Assembly: GCA_958296175.1 (NCBI GenBank) | Contig: OY282448.1 | Span: 248,001 to 312,000 of the forward strand | Direction of reading: 5' to 3' | Source of the DNA: an uncultured Chloroflexota bacterium | Lineage (GTDB): Bacteria > Chloroflexota > UBA11872 | DNA length: 64,000 nt | Shown: positions 9,012-16,990 of the stretch, in pieces | Layout of the letters: each line of letters begins with the position of its first letter | Position numbering within the stretch: position 1 is the first letter of the stretch | Notes under the pieces: generated by a model | The model's database searches: none | Told to the model about the DNA's origin: nothing | The model's input: the letters and a program-made list of their open reading frames with translations, nothing else | Translations under genes and position numbers: made by a program

Positions 9012-9845
9012 TCAGTCGGTGGGCGGCGGGAACGCGCGTTCCAGGCCGTGGCTGCGCGCCACCTGCAGGATGGCGGCGTGGACGCGGCCGTTGCTGAAGA
9101 CGCAGCGGCGGCTGCGGGGGGTGGTGGCATGGCCTTGCACGTCGGTTGCCAGGCCGCCGGCGCGGCGCACCAGCAAGCCGGCGGCGGCGTGGTCCCACCA
9201 CTTGACGTTGCTGAACAGCGCGCCGTCGTAGCGCCCGGCGGCAACCCAGGCGGTTTCCAGGGCGGCGGAGCCGGTGAGGCGCACGCGGTGGAAGGTCCGC
9301 GCGGCTTCGGCCAGGGCGGCGTTGAAGCGGCGTTCGTCGTCGGGATTCACGCCGCGCTGCGCCCAGGCCACGGCGCAGGCGGCCGGGTCGCAGCGTTCGG
9401 TGACGGTGATGGATCGGTCGTTCAGGCGGGCGGGGCCGCGGGCGGCGGCCGTGAACATTTCGCCCCGAATCGGGTCGTAAATCGCGGCGGCGTCGGGGTG
9501 GGTATGGCGCGTGTGAGCCACGCTGACGCAAAACTGCGGCTGGCCGCGGGAATAGTTGTCGGTGCCGTCCAACGGGTCGATCACCCACACGTCGGGGCCG
9601 TCCAGGTCGTCGTGAGGAAACTCCTCGGAGAAGACGACGTGGCCGGGCGCGCGGGCGGCCAGCACCTGGCGGACGGCCTGGTCGGCGGCGAGGTCGGCGT
9701 CGGTGACCACGGTTCGCTCGCCTTGCCAGGTTTTCCAGCGCACGTCCAGGTCGGACTCGAAGCGGCGCAGCAGCTCGCGGCCGGCGGCGCGGGCGGCGGC
9801 TTCGGCAATGGCCAGGAGCGCGGCGGGGTCGGGCGGCGGGGTCAT
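9012..9845 (-). CDS. Inositol monophosphatase family phosphatase
   Basis: Mg2+-dependent sugar or inositol phosphatase of the IMPase/SuhB/HisN superfamily, 277 residues. The metal-site motifs are intact: FSEEFPHDD (Glu), WVIDPLDGTDNYSRG (the DPxDGTxN loop), and WWDHAAAGLLVRRAGG. The substrate is not evident; candidates are myo-inositol-1-phosphate, histidinol phosphate or 3'-phosphoadenosine phosphate. I chose the ATG at 9845 because the upstream ATG at 9890 adds only a Pro/Arg-rich tail. It is monocistronic or second after the SRPBCC gene, 103 bases downstream. Confidence 0.85.
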   Translation of the reverse strand: MTPPPDPAALLAIAEAAARAAGRELLRRFESDLDVRWKTWQGERTVVTDADLAADQAVRQVLAARAPGHVVFSEEFPHDDLDGPDVWVIDPLDGTDNYSRGQPQFCVSVAHTRHTHPDAAAIYDPIRGEMFTAAARGPARLNDRSITVTERCDPAACAVAWAQRGVNPDDERRFNAALAEAARTFHRVRLTGSAALETAWVAAGRYDGALFSNVKWWDHAAAGLLVRRAGGLATDVQGHATTPRSRRCVFSNGRVHAAILQVARSHGLERAFPPPTD

Positions 9846-9948
9846 GCGGTTCGCGGCGCGGCGCGGCGGGCCTTCCCCCGCGCCCGGCACGGGCGGCCAT
9901 GCGCAGGGGTTCTGGCACAGACGGCCAGGGCGGGGCGGGGCACGGCGC

Positions 9949-10398
9949 TCAGGCGGTGGTGGGGATTTCGGCCAGGGCTTTGCGCAGGCCCTGGGTCCAG
10001 CCGTGCAGGCTGCGGCGCATGCCGCGGCGGACGAAGAACCCCAGGGGCCCCAAGGCGCGCGGGCCGCTGGCGGTTTGGCGCAGCTCCACCTCGGTGCCGC
10101 CTTCCAGCGGGCGCAGCTCGACCGACATGCGGCGGGTCAGCCCGGCCTTCGAGCCGGTCCAGGACGCGCTGCGCCCCAGATCCACCTCGGTGATGGTGTA
10201 AATCGACAACCAGCGTTCCGAGGTCTGGCGGAAGCGGAAGCCGGGGGTCCAGCCGCCGGCGGTCAGGCGCTCGGCGGATTGGATGGTTGCGTTCCACTTT
10301 TCCCAGTCGTTGATCGTGCTCACGAGCTGCCAGATCGTGTTGACCGGCGCGTTGAGTTCGACACTTGCGGATTCTTCGACCACCAGCTGCTCCTTCAT
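9949..10398 (-). CDS. SRPBCC/polyketide-cyclase-like protein
   Basis: A 149-residue START/Bet v1-like fold protein. The N-terminal strand and helix read VVEESASVELNAPVNTIWQ, then INDWEKWNATIQSAE, which is the signature of the SRPBCC family (hydrophobic ligand-binding cavity). The C-terminal helix RRSLHGWTQGLRKAL closes the fold. No ligand can be inferred. A TAAGAT -10-like hexamer lies at 10436-10441. It is transcribed away from the gene at 10522. A GTG nine bases upstream (10407) is an alternative start. Confidence 0.78.
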   Translation of the reverse strand: MKEQLVVEESASVELNAPVNTIWQLVSTINDWEKWNATIQSAERLTAGGWTPGFRFRQTSERWLSIYTITEVDLGRSASWTGSKAGLTRRMSVELRPLEGGTEVELRQTASGPRALGPLGFFVRRGMRRSLHGWTQGLRKALAEIPTTA

Positions 10399-10477
10399 CG
10401 TCCGCACGCGGACGCACCCGGCCGCGCCGCGGGCATCTTAGTACGGCCAGGGCGGGCGCGGACGCCGCGGCGGGCGC

Positions 10478-10483
10478 TAGGCT
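10478..10483 (+). promoter_or_regulatory. -10 element TAGGCT upstream of the amino-ketone synthase gene
   Basis: TAGGCT, 38 bases before the ATG at 10522. It matches the rpsT and 22986 promoters in sequence and leader length. Confidence 0.5.
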
Positions 10484-10521
10484 GCACGGGACCGACGTCT
10501 GGACGCTGCAAGGACCCACCG

Positions 10522-11688
10522 ATGGCGCCGCTGGGATTCATGGAGGCGCACGTGCGCGGCCTGCGCGCGCGCGGGCTGTTCCGCACCTTGCCGGTGTTGC
10601 AAACGCCGCAAGGGCCGCGCATCCGCATCGACGGCCGCGAGCTGATCAACCTGTCGTCCAACGACTACCTGGGATTGGCCAACGACCCCGAGCTGCGGGC
10701 GGCCGCGGAAGAGGGCGCGCGCGCCTGGGGCAGCGGGGCCGGGGCGGTGCGCACCATTGCCGGCACGCTGAGCGTGCACCAGGCGCTGGAAGCGGAGATC
10801 GCGGCCTGGAAGGGCGTGGACGCCGCGCTGATCTTCCAGTCGGGCTATGCGGCCAACCTGGGGGTGATTCCGGCGCTGGTGGGCCGCGGCGACGTGATTC
10901 TGAGCGACGAACTGAACCACGCCAGCATCATCGACGGCTGCCGGCTGAGCCGCGCGGAGATTCGGCGCTACGCGCACGCAGACGCCGACGACCTGCGGGC
11001 GCAGCTGGCGGCCTGCGCGCCGGGGCAGCGGCGGCTGGTGGTGACGGACGGCGTGTTCAGCATGGACGGCGACATTGCGCCGCTGCCGGAGGTCTGCGCG
11101 GCGGCCGAAGCGCACGGCGCTCTGGTGATGGTGGACGACGCGCACGGCAGCGGGGTGCTGGGGCGCGGCGGCCGCGGCAGCGTGGACCACTTCGGCCTGC
11201 ACGGGCGCGTGCACGTGCAGATGGGCACGCTGTCCAAAGCGCTGGGGTCCATGGGCGCCTACGTTGCGGGGGCGCAGGTGCTGCGCGACTACCTGGTGCA
11301 AAGCGCGCGGCCGCTGCTGTTTTCCACCGCGCACCCGCCGGCCGTGATCGAGGCCGCGCGCGCGGCCGTGCGCGTGCTGCGCCGCGAGCCCGCGCGCGTG
11401 GAGCGGCTGTGGGACAACGCGCGCTATTTCAAGCACGGCCTGGCCGCGCTTGGCCTGGACACGGGCCGCAGCGCCACGCCGATTACGCCGGTGATCGTGG
11501 GCGAGGCGGAACGCGCCCACGCGCTGAGCGACGCCCTGCGCGGGCAGGGGGTTTTTGTGCAAAGCGTGACTTTTCCCACGGTGCCGCGCGGCGCCGCGCG
11601 CGTGCGCGCCATGGTCAGCGCCGCGCACAGCCGGCAGGATCTGGATCAGGCGATTGCGGCGTTTGCGCAGGCGGCGCGCGGAACCTGA
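10522..11688 (+). CDS. Alpha-oxoamine synthase: glycine C-acetyltransferase or 8-amino-7-oxononanoate synthase
   Basis: PLP-dependent enzyme that condenses an acyl-CoA with an amino acid with loss of CO2 (AONS) or makes 2-amino-3-oxobutyrate from glycine (Kbl). The 388-residue length is typical. Visible motifs are NLSSNDYLGLA, GSGAGAVRTIAGT, the cofactor-aspartate motif VDDAHGSGVLG, and the Schiff-base lysine in GTLSKALGSMGAY. Glycine acetyltransferase and BioF are hard to separate from sequence alone. No bio genes or threonine dehydrogenase (tdh) are adjacent, so the substrate is open. Confidence 0.85.
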   Translation: MAPLGFMEAHVRGLRARGLFRTLPVLQTPQGPRIRIDGRELINLSSNDYLGLANDPELRAAAEEGARAWGSGAGAVRTIAGTLSVHQALEAEIAAWKGVDAALIFQSGYAANLGVIPALVGRGDVILSDELNHASIIDGCRLSRAEIRRYAHADADDLRAQLAACAPGQRRLVVTDGVFSMDGDIAPLPEVCAAAEAHGALVMVDDAHGSGVLGRGGRGSVDHFGLHGRVHVQMGTLSKALGSMGAYVAGAQVLRDYLVQSARPLLFSTAHPPAVIEAARAAVRVLRREPARVERLWDNARYFKHGLAALGLDTGRSATPITPVIVGEAERAHALSDALRGQGVFVQSVTFPTVPRGAARVRAMVSAAHSRQDLDQAIAAFAQAARGT

Positions 11689-11700
11689 GGGGCTTGCGCA

Positions 11701-11859
11701 CTGCGGGTTGCGGCTCGACGAAGGTAGGCGGCGCACGCCAGCACCAACACCCGCAGGTTTTGGGACCGCGGGTCCGCGGATCGACGAAGGTGGGCGCGTA
11801 CTCGTCGGGCGCATCGAGTCGGGCTTGCGGACCGCGGGTCCGTGGATCGACGACGGTGG
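11701..11859. repeat. Three imperfect tandem repeats, period 63-66 bases
   Basis: The unit reads roughly GACCGCGGGTCCGCGGATCG then ACGAAGGTGGGCG, at 11701-11730 (diverged), 11764-11796 and 11830-11859. Each contains the palindrome CCGCGG-GT-CCGCGG. The units lie between two convergent genes and encode nothing convincing. They may act as hairpins at the 3' ends. Confidence 0.65.
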
Positions 11860-11886
11860 AACGCTGCGGCGGGCGCGGGGGGTTGG

Positions 11887-12798
11887 TTAGAGCGTCGGGG
11901 CGGGCGGGGTGGTCTGGTCGAGCATGGCGCGCAGGCGGCGGGTGGTGGCGGCGGTGCTGCCGCAGCAGGAGCCGATGACCGACACGCCGCGGGCGATCCA
12001 CTGTCGGGCGAACTCCACCATCTTTTCGTCTGGATAGAGATAGCGGACTTTGCCGTCCACCAGTTCGGGCACGCCCGCGTTCGACTGCGCCATCAGCGGC
12101 CGGGCCGGGCCGGCGGCCAGCATCTGGTCCAGGACCTGCGCCATTTCTTCGGGGCCGTTGCCGCAGTTGCAGCCCACGGCCGCGGCCCCGGCGCTTTCGC
12201 AGGCGCGCAGGCCGTCGGCGGGCGCCACGCCCATCATGGTGTGCAGGTTGATGTCGTAGGTCATGGTGGCAAACACGGGCAGGCCCGTGGAGCGCGCGGC
12301 CTCGATGGCAATCTGGACCTCGCGCACGTCGCTGAAGGTTTCGCACAGGAGCAGGTCGGCGCCGCCGGCGGCCAGGTGGTGGGCCTGCACGCGGAAGGCT
12401 TCGGCCATGCGGGCTTCGGTCACGTCGCCCAGCGGCTGCAGGAAGTCGCCGCTCTGCCCAATGTCGCCGGCGACCCAGGCGTCGTCCCCGGCCGCGGCGC
12501 GCGCCTGCGCCGCCGCGCCGCGGTTGATGGCCTCGGCCTTGTCCAGCAACCCCGCCCGTTCCAGCCGGATCAGGTTGCCGCCAAAGGTGTTGGTGGAAAT
12601 CACGTCGGCGCCGGCCTCGACGTAGGCCCGATAGACGCCGGCCATGCGGTCGGGAAAACGCAGCGTGACTTCCTCGGGCGCTTCCCAGTCGCGGTCGTCG
12701 AAGTCGTTGAGCGTGGTGCCCATGGCGCCGTCGAACAACAGCGGCCGCACGGCAAGCGCACGCAGCACGGCGTCGGGCGTGGAGCGGTCAACGGGCAT
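11887..12798 (-). CDS. Homocysteine S-methyltransferase family protein
   Basis: Zinc-dependent methyl transfer to homocysteine, a fold shared by MmuM, BHMT and the N-terminal module of MetH. The 303-residue protein has LLFDGAMGTTL, GADVISTNTFGGN, and all three zinc-ligand cysteines: GCNCGNGP (second Cys) and GSCCGST. There is no pterin or B12 module, so the methyl donor may be S-methylmethionine, betaine or a partner protein. The ATG at 12798 begins at MPVDRST, 42 bases after the TATAGT promoter start site. It is monocistronic. Confidence 0.86.
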   Translation of the reverse strand: MPVDRSTPDAVLRALAVRPLLFDGAMGTTLNDFDDRDWEAPEEVTLRFPDRMAGVYRAYVEAGADVISTNTFGGNLIRLERAGLLDKAEAINRGAAAQARAAAGDDAWVAGDIGQSGDFLQPLGDVTEARMAEAFRVQAHHLAAGGADLLLCETFSDVREVQIAIEAARSTGLPVFATMTYDINLHTMMGVAPADGLRACESAGAAAVGCNCGNGPEEMAQVLDQMLAAGPARPLMAQSNAGVPELVDGKVRYLYPDEKMVEFARQWIARGVSVIGSCCGSTAATTRRLRAMLDQTTPPAPTL

Positions 12799-12847
12799 GG
12801 CGGGAAAACGCGCCTGTCGCGCAAGGTCTGCCTGGGGCGAATAAACG

Positions 12848-12853
12848 ACTATA
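12848..12853 (-). promoter_or_regulatory. -10 element TATAGT of the homocysteine methyltransferase gene
   Basis: A good -10 match that predicts a leader of about 42 bases to the ATG at 12798. No clear -35. Confidence 0.5.
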
Positions 12854-13003
12854 GCAACGGCGCAAAGAAAGCACCCCTCGCACCCCCTCGCCCGTGCACG
12901 ACCGCGCCCCCGCGGACATAGCTGGCGGAAGCACCCCACGCGCCCCCTCGACAGCGTAAGAACGCAGCCTCCCCCACAAACAAGAGCGCACGACCTCTTT
13001 TTC

Positions 13004-13040
13004 TTCCCCTCTCCCTGAGGGAGAGGGCAGGGTGAGGGGG
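13004..13040. repeat. Dispersed CTCTCCCT palindrome, copy 3
   Basis: CCCCTCTCCCTGAGGGAGAGGG followed by CAGGGTGAGGGGG, 24 bases downstream of the xylB stop. Confidence 0.8.
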
Positions 13041-13063
13041 CGCCGCGGGGCGGCGCTGGGCGC

Positions 13064-14575
13064 TTAGCGTCCCGCGGCTTGGGCGGCGGCGGCGGCGTGG
13101 CTGGGGGGCGTCAGCGCGGGATACAGGCGGCGGTAGCGAGCGTAAGCGTCTCGCAGGACAGGGGCGGCGGCCGGGTCGGGATCGACCGTGCCGCGGGGCC
13201 GGGCGGCGGCGGCGCTGGCCTCCTGGATGTCGGCGAACAGGCCGGCGGCCACCGCGCCCAGCAGCGCCGCGCCAACAGCCGGGCCGCGGCCTTCGGGTTC
13301 CAGACGCACGGGGGCGTGGAACACGTCGGCCACGATCTGGCGCCAGAGCGGGCTGCGCGCGCCGCCGCCGGCAAGGTGGAGGCGGCGCAGACGGGCGCCG
13401 GTGGCGGCAATGGCCGCGGCCGCGTCGCGCAGGCTGAAAGCCACGCCTTCCAGGACGGCGCGAACCACGTCGGCGCGCGTGTGGGCTGTGGTGAGTCCAA
13501 TGAGCGCGCCGCGCGCGTCGGCGTCCAGATGCGGCGTGCGTTCGCCCTGCAAGTACGGCAGCCAGAGCAGACCGCGGCTCCCCGGCGGCGCGGCTTGGGC
13601 TTCGGCCGTGAGCTCGGCGTAGGAGGCGGCGGGCGCGAACGTCTGGCGCAGCCAGCGCAGCGAGAGGCCGGCGGCCTGGGTGACGCCCATCAGGCACCAG
13701 GTGCCGGGCGCGGCGTGGGCGCCGGCTTGCACGCGGCCGTCAGGCGCGGCCGCGTAGGTGCGCGCGGCGGCGAAGACGACGCCCGACGACCCGATGGTGA
13801 CCAGCGCGTCGCCGTCCGCCAGGATGCCGGCGGCCACGGCGCCGGCCGGCTGATCGCCGGCGCCCGCGGCGATGGGAATGCCGGGCCGCAGCCCAAGCCG
13901 CCGCGCGGCCGCGGGCGCAAGCCGTCCGGCAGGTTCCACCGACTCGCGCACGTCGGGCAGCCAGGCGGGGTCGATCTGCAAGTGCTCCAGCATCGCGGGC
14001 GACCAGCGGCGCGCGGCGGCGTCGAAGTAGCCCGTGCCGCTGGCGTCGGACACGTCGGTGGCCAGCTCTCCGCTGAGCCGCAGCCGGATGAAGTCTTTGG
14101 GCAGCAGCACGTGGGCCGTGCGCGCCAGGAGTTCGGGTTCGTGCGCCCGCACCCAGGCGAGCTTGGGCGACTGAAAGCCCTCCAGCGGCAGGTTGCCGGT
14201 ATGCCGAATCAACGCAGGCACGCCCAGGCTGTCTTCCAGCTCGCGGCGCTGCGGCGCGGTGCGCAGGTCGCACCATAGGAGCGCGGGGCGCAGCGGGCGG
14301 TGCGCGGCGTCCAGCAGAGTCAGCCCGTGCATCTGCCCGGTCAGCCCGATGGCGCAGACGTCCGCGGGGCGGCCGGCGCGCGCGGCGGCGGCGGCCAGCG
14401 CGTCGAACGCCGCCGCGTCCCAGTCCTGCGGCGCCTGCTCCGCCCAGCCGGGGCGCGGGGTGTGCAGCGGGTAGGCGCTCTCGTGCACGGCGCGCACGGC
14501 GCCCGAAGCGTCGACCGCCGCCGCGCGGGCGCCGGTGGTGCCCAGGTCGAGCCCCAGGACGAGCGGAGCGCTCAC
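13064..14575 (-). CDS. xylB: Xylulokinase-like FGGY carbohydrate kinase
   Basis: ATP-dependent phosphorylation of D-xylulose, or a related pentulose, entering the pentose phosphate pathway. The 503-residue protein has the FGGY phosphate-binding DLGTTGARAAAVD, IGLTGQMHG, LLWCDLRT and the C-terminal LAGGGARSPLWRQIVADV. No xylose isomerase or sugar transporter is nearby. The start overlaps the upstream GHMP kinase stop as GTGA, so the two are translationally coupled. The coupling suggests a shared sugar pathway; the substrate could be another ketose. Confidence 0.87.
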   Translation of the reverse strand: MSAPLVLGLDLGTTGARAAAVDASGAVRAVHESAYPLHTPRPGWAEQAPQDWDAAAFDALAAAAARAGRPADVCAIGLTGQMHGLTLLDAAHRPLRPALLWCDLRTAPQRRELEDSLGVPALIRHTGNLPLEGFQSPKLAWVRAHEPELLARTAHVLLPKDFIRLRLSGELATDVSDASGTGYFDAAARRWSPAMLEHLQIDPAWLPDVRESVEPAGRLAPAAARRLGLRPGIPIAAGAGDQPAGAVAAGILADGDALVTIGSSGVVFAAARTYAAAPDGRVQAGAHAAPGTWCLMGVTQAAGLSLRWLRQTFAPAASYAELTAEAQAAPPGSRGLLWLPYLQGERTPHLDADARGALIGLTTAHTRADVVRAVLEGVAFSLRDAAAAIAATGARLRRLHLAGGGARSPLWRQIVADVFHAPVRLEPEGRGPAVGAALLGAVAAGLFADIQEASAAAARPRGTVDPDPAAAPVLRDAYARYRRLYPALTPPSHAAAAAQAAGR

Positions 14576-15927
14576 GAGTGGGCGGCGCGGGGGAGCGGGG
14601 CGGCCGCGGAGGGGCGGGTGGTGGAATCCCCCGTATCCCGCACGCGCGGCGGCGGCGGGGAACCCTCGCCCCGCCGCCAGGCGGCGGAGGGAACCGCGGC
14701 CCCGCCTGCCGCTGCGGACGCGGCGGCGTTCCCAGCAGAAGCTGGCGGCGGCGATGGATGCCCGTCCCCCGTCGAGGAGCCCGCCGCACGTCCCACGCAG
14801 GCGGCGGCCGGCGGTTCCAGGGAATGGCGGGCGCGTTGCGGCTGGCGCGCGGGGCGGATGTCGGGGGGTTCGAGGCGCGCGCCGGCGGCGGCGTGCCGCA
14901 GGGGGAAGGCCGAGGCTGCGCCGCGCGCCGTCAGCTCGCGCGCCAGCCAGGGCGGGTCGTCGTGCAGGGCGATGATGGTGCCGCCCAGACCTGCGCCGGC
15001 CAGTTTGGCGCCGCGCGCGCCCAGCCGCCGCGCCAGCGCGGTCAGCGCGTCGACAGCGCCGCCCGACGCGCCAATGGCGGCCACGCGGCGGTGGGCGCCG
15101 TTCATGGCCTCGCCCACGGCCGGCCAGTCGCGGTCGAGCACGTGCCGCTTGGTTTCGCGCGCCGCGGCGGTCAGCGCGCGCATGGCGGCGCGCACGGCCT
15201 CGTCGCCTTCCAGCCAGCGGGCGCGCAGCGGTCGGTGCGTGGCGCCGGAGTCGCGCTGGCGGCCGGTGTTGGCCAGCACCAGCGGAAGCTCCTCGGACAC
15301 GTCCAGCAGCGGCTCGACCGTGGCGAACGGATCGACCTCCGGCCCGCGCCAGTGCTGCTTGCCGCGAAAGTCCAGGTAGGTCATGCCGCCGAAGGTGGTG
15401 GCGTAGAAGTCCTGGAACCCGCAGGTGATACCCATGCGGCTGAACTCGATCTCGCGCGCCTGCTCGGCGAAGCGGTGGGGATGGGGCTGGCGCCCCAGCC
15501 AGGCGTCCACCGCGCGCAAGGCGGCGACGAGCAGGGCGCTGCTGCTGGACAGCCCGGCGCTGGGCGGAATGTCGCTCCAGCAGCGCAGCTCGACGCGCGC
15601 CTCGGCCAGCCCCCGCGCGGCCGCAACCGTCTTCAGAACGTTCAGATAGGTGGAGCGAAAGGCCGCCGCCATGGCCCGATCGTCCAGACGCTGGGCGTCG
15701 GCCGCGCTGGGGCGCGGGGTCAGGCGCAGGTCTTCGCGCGACCTGACGGTGACGTCCAGGCCGGCGTCGAGCGCCGCCAGACGCAGCCGCGGCGCCGGGC
15801 GCAGCGTGACGTAGGCGCGCCGCGGGATGGCGATGGCGATGACGCTGCCGCCGTACATGTCGCTGGGATTGCCGATCAGCCCGGCGCGTCCCGGGGCCGA
15901 GGCCGCAACCGGCGCGCGCGCGGTCAC
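14572..15927 (-). CDS. GHMP sugar kinase, glucuronokinase-like
   Basis: An anomeric (sugar 1-) kinase candidate of the GHMP family, 451 residues. The motifs PGRAGLIGNPSDMYGG, the GHMP loop PPSAGLSSSSALLVAA, GITCGFQDFYATTFGG, YLDF, RWLEGDE and AKLAGAGLGGT follow plant glucuronokinase more closely than galactokinase or mevalonate kinase. About 80 residues after position 370 are low-complexity Pro/Ala/Gly and coincide with palindromic DNA. The real enzyme is about 350-370 residues, with a tail that arose by read-through of a repeat. The GTG start overlaps the galU stop, and the stop overlaps the xylB start. Next to galU it could make a sugar-1-phosphate for UDP activation. Glucuronate as substrate is inference. 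Confidence 0.8.
   Translation of the reverse strand: MTARAPVAASAPGRAGLIGNPSDMYGGSVIAIAIPRRAYVTLRPAPRLRLAALDAGLDVTVRSREDLRLTPRPSAADAQRLDDRAMAAAFRSTYLNVLKTVAAARGLAEARVELRCWSDIPPSAGLSSSSALLVAALRAVDAWLGRQPHPHRFAEQAREIEFSRMGITCGFQDFYATTFGGMTYLDFRGKQHWRGPEVDPFATVEPLLDVSEELPLVLANTGRQRDSGATHRPLRARWLEGDEAVRAAMRALTAAARETKRHVLDRDWPAVGEAMNGAHRRVAAIGASGGAVDALTALARRLGARGAKLAGAGLGGTIIALHDDPPWLARELTARGAASAFPLRHAAAGARLEPPDIRPARQPQRARHSLEPPAAACVGRAAGSSTGDGHPSPPPASAGNAAASAAAGGAAVPSAAWRRGEGSPPPPRVRDTGDSTTRPSAAAPLPRAAHS
14630..14830. repeat. Palindromic GC-rich sequence inside the GHMP kinase 3' end
   Basis: Contains GGGAACCCTCGCCCCGCCGC and the mirrored GGCGGCGGAGGGAACCGC, overlapping the codons for the Pro/Ala-rich tail. 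It resembles an intergenic repeat more than coding sequence. Confidence 0.5.
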
Positions 15928-16817
15928 AACTGCTGGCCGAGCTCGCTGACGTACTGCCGCACGACCGCGCCGTATTCCGGGTCCGCCAGCGCGGCGTCGA
16001 TGAAGGCGCGGTAATAGGACCCGAAGTTGCCGATGTCGTAGCGCCGCTCCCCAGGTTCCAGCGGCACCACGCGCACCGGCGGCGACTCGCGCGCCTGCAC
16101 GTCTATGGCGTCGGTCAGCCAGCGTTCGCCGCCGCGCCCCGGGCGGGTGACGTCGATGGCGTCGAAGATGTGCGGCTCGAACACGTAGCGCGGCACCACG
16201 GCCAGGTTGCTGGGCGCGCGGCCGGGTTCGGGCTTTTCCACCAGGCCGCGGGCGGTCAGCACGCCGCCCCGCTCGCACACGTCCACGATGCCGTAGCGAA
16301 AGGCGTCTTCCGGCGGAATCTCCTCCACGGCCACGGTGCAGCTGGCGCGGCTGGCGGTGTGGGCGGCAATCAGCCGCGCGGCCAGGTCGCCGCCCTGCAT
16401 GATCGTGTCGCCAAAGGCGACCAGGAACGGCTCGCCGCCCACGAAGTCGCGCGCCAGGCCCACGGCGTCCGCCACGCCGCTGGGCGCGCCCTGGCGGGTA
16501 TAGAACACGCTGCGCACGCCGTCGGCGATGGGCAAATCCCCCGCGAGCGTGCGTCCCGACGCCTGCAGCAGCCGCGACAGCTCGTGGTCGGCCTCGAAGT
16601 GGTCTTCGATGGCCGCCTTCTTGCGCCCGGTGATGAGCAGCATCTGCTCGATTCCCGCCGCGCGCAGTTCCTCCACGACGTATTGCACCACCGGCTTGCG
16701 GCCAACCGGCAGCATTTCCTTGGGCTGGGACTTGGTGGCCGGGAACAGGCGCGTCCCCAGACCCGCCACGGGGACGACAGCTTTGCGAACGGGCGGCGCC
16801 GGCACGGTCTCCCTCAC
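15924..16817 (-). CDS. galU: UTP-glucose-1-phosphate uridylyltransferase
   Basis: Makes UDP-glucose from UTP and glucose-1-phosphate, or another UDP-sugar. The 297-residue nucleotidyltransferase has the loop VVPVAGLGTRLFPATKS, QPKEMLPVGRKPVVQY, the metal-site FGDTIM, and EKPEPGRAPSNLAVVPRYV, all typical of GalU. The frame continues to a TTG at 16838, but a TAGCGT -10 lies directly before that codon (16839-16844). I therefore prefer a downstream GTG (16817, or 16805 after GAGGGAG). It is the first gene of galU-GHMP kinase-xylB, each joined by a GTGA overlap. Confidence 0.88.
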   Translation of the reverse strand: MRETVPAPPVRKAVVPVAGLGTRLFPATKSQPKEMLPVGRKPVVQYVVEELRAAGIEQMLLITGRKKAAIEDHFEADHELSRLLQASGRTLAGDLPIADGVRSVFYTRQGAPSGVADAVGLARDFVGGEPFLVAFGDTIMQGGDLAARLIAAHTASRASCTVAVEEIPPEDAFRYGIVDVCERGGVLTARGLVEKPEPGRAPSNLAVVPRYVFEPHIFDAIDVTRPGRGGERWLTDAIDVQARESPPVRVVPLEPGERRYDIGNFGSYYRAFIDAALADPEYGAVVRQYVSELGQQL

Positions 16818-16978
16818 CCCCGCGGCACGCGCGGCCAAACGCTAGCACACGGGCATGGCGCGGCTGCGCGCTGGCGGGGGCGCGGACGTCGGGCGCACGA
16901 CCTCCCGTTCCCGCGCCCGGCGGCCGCGCGTCACGCCCGGCGGCGGCGACCGATGAGAATCACACAGCCGCCGCCGCC

Positions 16979-16984
16979 GACAAT
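16979..16984 (+). promoter_or_regulatory. -10-like GACAAT with leaderless spacing
   Basis: GACAAT ends six bases before the ATG at 16991, the spacing also seen at ugd, holA and cca. Confidence 0.35.
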
Positions 16985-16990
16985 CCGATA

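Noticed and set aside
6654..10193. Plus-strand open frame of 1179 codons
   Set aside because: It is antisense to the ATPase, queD, SDR and IMPase genes, whose motifs are convincing. Long antisense frames are expected at this GC content.
11701..11859. CRISPR-like array
   Set aside because: The period suits a CRISPR, but there are only three units, the repeat is degenerate, and no cas gene is near.
14572..15927. Galactokinase, mevalonate kinase or heptose kinase
   Set aside because: The GNPSD and GFQD motifs fit glucuronokinase better; galactokinase has a different N-terminal signature. Kept only as alternatives.
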